Both the position numbers and the translations under genes were made by a program. Source: Liolophura sinensis (Eukaryota > Mollusca > Polyplacophora > Chitonida > Chitonidae). Taken from it: a stretch of DNA of 64,000 nucleotides. How positions within the stretch are numbered: position 1 is the stretch's first letter; every line of letters begins with the position of its first letter. The notes under the pieces were generated by a model. That model was given only the letters and a program-made list of their open reading frames with translations. It made no database searches and was not told the DNA's origin. Below, one piece after another: positions 34,701-43,700 of the stretch. The stretch spans positions 21,092,017-21,156,016 of the forward strand of contig NC_088307.1 in NCBI RefSeq assembly GCF_032854445.1, read 5' to 3'.

Positions 34701-37700
34701 AGTGAGAATGTGTGTGGGAGGGGAGAGGTTGGCATCTGTGCACTGTTTTGTCTTTCATTTATAGACTAAGGTGACAGACAGAGACCAGTATGAAGGCATA
34801 CAGTGTACAACTTAATGTCAGGGCTTCTTATAATTTTACATGAATGTGTATGTACAGCTGTATATATACATTAATTTTGACAGCGATAGATTTCTGACTT
34901 CATGCAATATGCACACATTTACCCTGCTAGTTTGTTCAAAGCCATTATTAAAAGCATGTTTGTTGGGCATAGCCAGACTGACCTTTAATTTAAAAAAAGC
35001 TTATTTTTTTTCATTATACATGCAGCCAGACAGTGCAGAAAAAAAACAATTCCTTACTGAGCAAGCAAATTTTTGCCCAACAAAGAATTTTATATGAATG
35101 GCCTTATGGTTTACTGTATAAGTATGTAGCATAATGATTTATTTATTTGTGTTGGTTAACACGGTACTTAAGAACTTTTCACTTACAAGACGGTGATTGT
35201 GCTTATGGTGGAGGTAACCCAAGTGCCCAGAGACAAAACTCTTAACTGTAGGAAAAAATGCTGATTTGATTAGCTGGATTTGAACTTGTCACCTAATTGG
35301 TTCAAGTGCTTGGCAGACACAGCAAGCCAGGGTAGTGTTATGACATCCGAACCTCAATCTGCAGTACATACATGTGGCATTCACAGGGGGTAATGATATC
35401 TGGTAAACCCAAGAACACTGGTAACATTTGAAAGATACTGAACGTTTTCTCTTAAAAGAAAGACAGCTTTCAAAGGGACAAGTGTTTCCAGAGGCATTTG
35501 AAGTTGATGTGGAAATGTACAATTGTTAGTATCTACATCAGAACGTTGTGTGAATAAACAAAGAGTGAGTGAGTGAGTGCTTGGGGTTTAATGTCGTACT
35601 CAACAATTTTTTAGTCATATGACGACGAATGAATCCTTAGGGTGCATGTACGTGAAATGTGCCTCCTTGTTGGAGGACGGATTTCCACCGCTCTTTTATT
35701 TAGTGCTGCTTCAGTGAGACGACTTACCGAAGGCAAATAAGCTGCCCCACCCGAGCCATTATACTGACACAGGTCAACCAGTAGTTGCACTATCCCCTTC
35801 ATGAATAAACAGTGAAGTTGTACATCTATAAGGAACACCCTATTGGTGTACATGCAACTCTCAAATATTGTACTTCGCCTAAATTTTGTAAAAATGCACT
35901 TTCAGAAGCCTATAAATACCTTAAAATGATACTTTTGATGTCAATACTGAAGTTTTTCTTACAAGAAATTAACTTATCTCCACAAAAAGCTCTTTGAGAC
36001 CCTATACTCTGAATGAAGCAGAACAAATCAAGTAAAATCTGTCCCTTGAAAAATGCTAATCTTTAGGTGAAATACAGTAAGATAGGCGTGGAATGAAAGC
36101 CTGTTGCCTGTAGTCCCTTATAGCAACAATTTCTTTGCGATTTTTACAGTCAAAAATATATGTGTACAAAATTCCAAATATACACGTGGTATATTGCTGG
36201 GCTGGCCTTATTGCAGTGTAGTATGTACATGACACTTTTCAGTGATAATCTTCAGAATGACAATGTTATGTTTTATGCCACAAGATTTCTTACAAGCAAG
36301 CACTTATGTTTTCACTCAACAAGAATTGCATGTTAACACAACAGTTATCTTTAACATACACCTGGACTTTTACTGCTTTTTCTAAAGAGGTATCTCTTGT
36401 AGTCTAGACAGTATGTTAATTCTATACAACTTTGTATTGATTGTAAGAACACACCTACTGTTATTACCTAAGTTGGGAGAGACCCTGATTACTGTACCAA
36501 CGGGACGGGGAGCCTGTGTCATTGTTCCAATTTTATTCAGCTGCCATTACAGTAAATGACCTAAAATTTCACTCTCTCAAAAAGAGGCAAATAGGTGTTG
36601 TCAAATATTACTTTTCAGCTGAAAGTTAGATTATTTTATCTGTAGAATATCATCCTACCTTCCAATCAAACCTCCCATATGTGGAAAGGTCTGCCAGTAA
36701 CCTGCGGATGGTGGTGTGTTTCCCCCTGGTCTCTGTCCGCTTTCACTCCCACCATAATGCTGGCCACCATCGTATAAGTGAAATATTCTTTAGTACGGCG
36801 TAAAACACCAAATAAATAAAATATCAAATAAATAAATAAATCCAAACAAATCTCAAAAAAAAAGTGATAGAATGATATTTATTTTTAATCAGACAGAGGT
36901 AAAGAATAGTAAATAATTATTAAATCTTAAAATAAACACACAAGATGTACAGTGTAACACAGGGTAAAGCTATAGGGTACCAGTATGTATATTCACAGTG
37001 CTGTTGGAAATGCCTGGACAAAGATCAAATTTAACGTCTGAAAAGATAGAGATGTCTGTGTGTTAAATCTGAACTTCAGCGAGGTGCACTATGGGTTCAT
37101 ATCTGAACTTCAGCGAGGTGCATTATGGGTTTATACCTGAACTTCAGCGAGGTGCACTGTGGGTTCATTTCTGAACTTCAGCAAGGTGCACTATGGGTTC
37201 ATACCTGAACTTCAGCGAGGTGCACTATGGGTTCATATCTGAACTTCAGCGAGGTGCACTGTGGGTTCATATCTGAACTTCAGCGAGGCGCACTGTGGGT
37301 TCATACCTGAACTTCAGCAAGGTGCACTGTGGGTTCATACCTGAACTTCAGCGAGGTGCACTATGGGTTCATATCTGAACTTCAGTGAGGTGCACTGTGG
37401 GTTCATATCTGAACTTCAGCAAGGTGCACTGTGGGTTCATATCTGAACTTCAGCGAGGTGCACTGTGGGTTCGTATCTGAACTTCAGCGAGGTGCACTAT
37501 GGGTTCATACCTGAACTTCAGCGAGGTGCACTATGGGTTCATATCTGAACTTCAGCGAGGTGCACTGTGGGTTCATATCTGAACTTCAGCGAGGCTCACT
37601 GTGGGTTCATACCTGAACTTCAGCAAGGTGCACTGTGGGTTCATATCTGAACTTCAGCGAGGTGCACTGTGGGTTCGTATCTGAACTTCAGCGAGGTGCA

Positions 37701-40700
37701 CTATGGGTTCATATCTGAACTTCAGCGAGGTGCACTGTGGGTTCATACCTGAACTTCAGCGAGGTGCACTATGGGTTCATATCTGAACTTCAGCAAGGTG
37801 CACTATGGGTTCATACCTGAACTTCAGCGAGGTGCACTGTGGGTTCATATCTGAACTTCAGCGAGGTGCACTATGGGTTCATACCTGAACTTCAGCAAGG
37901 TGCACTATGGGTTCATACCTGAACTTCAGCGAGGTGCACTGTGGGTTCATATCTGAACTTCAGCAGGGCGCACTGTGGGTTCATACCTGAACTTCAGCGA
38001 GGTGCACTATGGGTTCATATCTGAACTTCAGTGAGGTGCACTGTGGGTTCATATCTGAACTTCAGCAAGGTGCACTGTGGGTTCATATCTGAACTTCAGC
38101 GAGGTGCACTGTGGGTTCGTATCTGAACTTCAGCGAGGTGCACTATGGGTTCATATCTGAACTTCAGCGAGGTGCACTATGGGTTCATACCTGAACTTCA
38201 GCGAGGTGCACTATGGGTTCATATCTGAACTTCAGCGAGGTGCACTGTGGGTTCATACCTGAACTTCAGCGAGGTGCACTATGGGTTCATATCTGAACTT
38301 CAGCAAGGTGCACTATGGGTTCATACCTGAACTTCAGCGAGGTGCACTGTGGGTTCATATCTGAACTTCAGGGAGGTGCACTGTGGGTTCATACCTGAAC
38401 TTCAGCGAGGTGCACTATGGGTTCATATCTGAACTTCAGCGAGGTGCACTGTGGGTTCATATCTGAACTTCAGCGAGGCGCACTGTGGGTTCATATCTGA
38501 ACTTCAGCGAGGTGCACTATGGGTTCATATTGATGTGGTAGTATATTTGCTGTCGAGTAGCTAGAATCCCTCTCTAAAATGACATCGTTTTGATACGAAT
38601 CCGCAGGTTGTTTAGACCAGCTAGACGTCGGTTAGCCATCTATGACGTCACCCGCCGAGACGAACCGGGTGTCCGGTCTGAGGTGGAATGGGGCAGTAAA
38701 TCTATTGTTTTGGGTGGATTTAAAGTCATTTTGACGTTTGTCAGAAGCCCCTCTAGTAACATTTTGTTCTGTTTTAGGACCAGTAGATAAATCTGGACAC
38801 TAATCCTTTAACAATAATTCTTATACATAATACACTATTAATTTGGTAATTTACGGTATTTAATATGTAAACACCGAATTAAAGATGGAATTCAGCTCTG
38901 ATTATTCTGCTCTACATGTGTGCAAACTCTGAGCTCAATACATGCAGTAATTTTTGAGAAACCACCCCAACACTTTGTTTAACATTGATTCTTATACACA
39001 ATACATTAAGTCAGGAATTCAGTAATTTACGGTTCTTAATAAGCAGACATCCAATCAATGATGGAATATCCCCCTCATATTATCGTGCTCTTCATGTGTG
39101 CAAGACCTGCAGCACTTTTTAAGATACCACCTGTAACATTTTGTCAGTAAGGCGTCTCAGTGAAGCAGCACTTGATAAAAGAGCGGTGGAAATCCGTCCT
39201 GCAACAAGGAGGCATACTACGTGCACTCTAAGGACTCCTTCATCGTCAAATGACTGAAAAATTGTTAAGTACAACATTAAACCCCAAGCACTCACTCACT
39301 CACTCTAACATTTCACTCAGGATACGACATATGCTACATTTTTACTTCATACTTTAGGCGAGCTAAAAATGCACTCGAAATACTTTATTTAATTCATATC
39401 ATTATCGACAAAAAAAACACATTGCCTCTGGTGATGTTATAATTTTATCAAAAATAACGAGTACGCTGAACAGTGGGCGTGGAGACTTAATTTGTTTTTC
39501 GACAAGCAGCACGCAATGGGGTTAGAGCAAACTCTACACAGTAACAAATCCTGCACTACTATCTCTGTGAATAGTCTGCACTGTCTCTTATGTAGGAAAC
39601 TGTCATTACATTGCACTCTGAAGACAAAACTGTGGTGAAATCATATACTGGAAAAATTAATCTAATTTTCAGCTCCAAATGTGATATTTTACGATATTTA
39701 TTTGCCTCTAAAAGTGTTCTTTTTTGGGGGGTGAAATTTTTAGGTCATTTATGGTAAAAATTAGGATATTGGCAGCTGAACACAATTGCAACACTGACAA
39801 AGGCTCCCCATTCTAATAGTATGTAGGGACTCTCCCGGAGAGTTAATAACAGCTGGTATGATGTTACAATCAATGTGATTTGATTGTGAAGAAAGAATTA
39901 ACATAATTTGTGTAGACTACAAGGTATACTGTAATTCTTCAACCTTTTCGCATGTTTGCAAGGTGTTTATTCAAGCATATTCTGCAGGCATTTTTTTTTT
40001 TTTTTGTAAACTGATAAAATTACATTTTTGAGAAGCCCTAAAATTGGCCAGTGCGACTAATGTAGTTTAGTCTCCACAGTCAACTTAAAAATGGGCATAA
40101 AACACCCTGAATGTTGGTTTTTCATATGTGAAAAGGTTGGGGGATTAGGATAGTTACAAAAGATAAAATAAATTACATTTATTAAAAGGGGTCGAAATGT
40201 CTGATATCTTAGGCCCTTCAGAGTGATGACCTTAACAAAAATTGAAGTCACATATTTTTTCTAGGTGTAAAGTTCATCACTGTTTAGGTAACTGGCAGTG
40301 CAGCTGTCCTCAACGTTTTGGAGTCGTTATCTAGCATGTCACTATTCTTGAATAATTATGATGTCACCCAAAGCAATGATTTATTTATTTATTTATTTAT
40401 TTACTTGATGTTTTAGGCTGTACTCTAGAATATTTCACTTACACGACAGCAGCCAGCATTATTGTGGGAGGTAACAGGACAGGGCCTGTTGGAAACCCGC
40501 AATGATCCGCAGGTTGCTGACAGGTCTTTTCACTATGACCATAGAGGAAGGCAGCATGCCAAAGCAGTGAATTAGCAATTGATATTATGATTTTAAAAAA
40601 GTGCATTGTCCTTGCAATAATATTTGGACGTACAACATATCAATGTGTTGTAATTATCAATGTGTATAAGTAATTTTACTGATTTTATATAAGTAACAAG

Positions 40701-43700
40701 TTAAAAGATAAAGAGGGGCCTCTTTCCTATGCTGGTTTCCTCTCCAGCCATAATTGGGATGGTCCGTCTGTAAACTGCAGATTGTCATGGCTTCACCTCG
40801 GGCTATGCCCAGTTTCACTCCACCATAATGCTGGCCGGCAGAATACTTGTGTGCCGTTGACAAGTATAACTTAAATACTCTTCCGGATAAGGTTTAAATT
40901 AGGCCTCCAGTTAGGCCATAGTTTGAAGATTTTTCCTAATGAATTCTATTCTATACATTTTTCTAAATGTAAATGTACACAACCATTTTCATTAAAGTAT
41001 GCAAACAGACGCCTCTAGAGGTTCCCCTACCCTGATTACATTGTGGGTGTCGAAGTTGAGACTATTTTTTGGGCTCTATTGGTGAGAATTGCCAGAAGCC
41101 CATAATAGAGGCATGAAAAATTGTGAAGAAATCACTGGAAGTGGTTTCACACAAGTATGATGTGTCAGTGCACTTAACAAAGTAGACCATGTGTTGTGAC
41201 CGGCCCAGATAGCACAGTTGGTAGAGTGTCAGCTTCGGGAGCGGTAGATCCAGGATGAATACTGGGCCGAGCCACACCTGAGACTTTAAAAGAGGAAGTT
41301 GTGGCTTCCTCGCCTGGCATTCAGCAGGGAGGGGGGATAGTGCAACGACTGTTTGACCCGTATCAGTATAATGGCTCGGGCGGGGTGGCTTACTTGCTTC
41401 GGTAAGTCGTCTTCAGTGAAGCAGCACTAGATAAAAGAGCGGTGGAAATCCGTCCTGCATCAAGGAGGCACATTACACGTACATGCACCCTAATGATTCC
41501 TTCGTCGTCATATGACTGAAAAATTGTTGAGCACGACGTTAAACCCCAATCGCTCACTCACTCACTCCATGTGTTGTGGTTAAATATTAGCTTCCTTTTG
41601 TTATGTTTTTTTCATTGTTTTGTTGGGGATTAATATGTTATGATTAAGCATTGAATAAAAATTTTACTTATCTTTTAAGGCATGCCTTCATTTATTATTC
41701 GTTTAGTTTCGGGTCACGAAAGGTTATCACATGCACCTGGCATGCGTTATTTTGAAGATCGGGAAAATGTCACATAGCAATCGATGCCCAGTACCTTGTT
41801 TACCTGTGATAATGTATGAGTGCAATTCAGATTCATTCCTGAATTTCTTATTTAATTAAATAATTAATTTATTCTAGAATGTTATGACAAGTAGTAATTC
41901 TGGGCAGTTGGCGTGTACATACATATACTTGTAGTCTTACATGTAACAAGAATTTCTGTACCGATACATTCATGTAGGCCTGTACATGTATGCACATGTT
42001 TTGCACATGTATGTCTTTCGATTTTCTCAACTCCTTTCACTCAGTCAACTTCACACTTTCCAGGTGTATTGCTAGGGACCCAAAATAATGAAGAGTTTAG
42101 TATTTTCAGAAAATATGTACTGAGGTAGGCTTATCCACTATTCCCTCACTTGGAAAGTAGGGAGTACCGCACTACCTGTGAACATTATCTGTAGCACTGC
42201 TTGACCCCTTGGGTTACTGCCCAATAGTTGATCTTCCCAATTGCATGAATGCCAACAAACTTCTAATACAAAATTTTTTATGGTCAGTTGAAGAAGTTAT
42301 CTGTTAAATTGTGGAATGAGCTGTCATTTGCTGTAGGTGATGAATATTTGGATATAATCCTGAAAAGATTGAAAAAAAAAAAAGTTGAGAGATTGTACAT
42401 GTATTTTACGTGTCCTTGCCATATTTGTACTGTTGAGATACAGCTATACAGTGTAAAGACCAAAACATGTATTGTATTACAGTATGTTGCCTTGATCTGT
42501 TGCCACATACGGCAGTGGCACAAATAAGGAAGATTTTCTTGCTCACACTAACTGAACAAATAGAAATGGTAACAACTTGGTTGCCAAAAAGATTTGTGGA
42601 AAAAGTCTACAGTCTCACAGTATATCACAATATGATGTTCTGGTGCAGTGCATTCTCTTTGAAGTCATGTCATAATGAGGTGAGGCTGGATCCTCCATTA
42701 CAGACAGAATAACTGATAGGCCCTTTGTGAGTTGAGAATACCAATGAGTTGTACTAGAAGACAATTGGTCATTAGTTACAAGAAAAATAAAAAAACAGAA
42801 GAAGAGCAATAGACCCATTTCACAGCCCTTGAGCTCAGTTTGAAGTCAAAGTTCATCATAATCAGCTTGATATAGAGACTTGTCTTTACCATCTCTCTGA
42901 AACTATACTTGTCTGATTTTCTTCAGAACTTGCATACAAACTATGAATGCGGTTCCTCTGCACTGATTATATTTTAAAGGTGAAATTTAACCGTTTTTTT
43001 CCTATTTTATTGAGTTCATCTTAATGAGCTTGTTATAAATACTTGTTATAGAATTTTCTAAAAATACTTGTGACAGATTTTCAAAATTCATATATTAACC
43101 GGCCCGGATAGCACAGTTGGTAGAGCGTCCGCTTCCGGACCGCTAGATCCAGGATCAATCCTTGGTCGAGTCACACCTAAGACTTTAAAAGAGGAAGTTG
43201 TAACTTCCTCGCTTGGCGTTCAGCATGAAGGGGATAGTGCAACGACTGGTTGACCCGTATCAGTATAATGGCTCGGGCGGGGCGGCTTACTTGCCTTCGG
43301 TAAGTCGTCTCAGTGATGCAGCACTAAATAAAAGAGCGGTGGAAATCCGTCCTGCAACAAGGAGGCACATTACATGTGCATGCACCCTAATGATTCCTTC
43401 GTCGTCATATGACTGAAAAATTGTTGAGTACGACGTTAAACCCCAAGCACTCACTCACTCAAAAATCATATGCAAAATGTGAATGAGGCTTCTCTGCACT
43501 GATTACATTTTGGTTGTAAAATCAGACTTTTTGAGTTGACCTACAGTACTTTCTGAGGAGAGAAAGAGACAGGTTTTTGCTTTTTTAAAATATTTTTCTT
43601 GTAATTGTTTCGGGGCCTCCGTGGCTCAGTTGGTTAGCGCTCTAGCGCAGCGTAATGACCCAGGAGTCTCTCACCAATGCGGTCACTGTGAGTTCAAGTC

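Noticed and set aside
37064-38530. CRISPR-like array because of many regular repeats
   Set aside because: Units are directly adjacent without unique spacers, in an animal intron; it is a minisatellite.
42288-42712. Overlapping open frames starting MKKLSVKLWNELSF
   Set aside because: Superficially protein-like but inside DIPK1 intron 3 with no homology I can name and heavy AT bias.
43612-43690. tRNA gene from the head 'gtggctcagttggttagcgc'
   Set aside because: The same head is attached to the same non-tRNA body and tail in many places; it is the promoter-bearing head of SINE-A. SINE-B and SINE-C heads were rejected as tRNA genes for the same reason.
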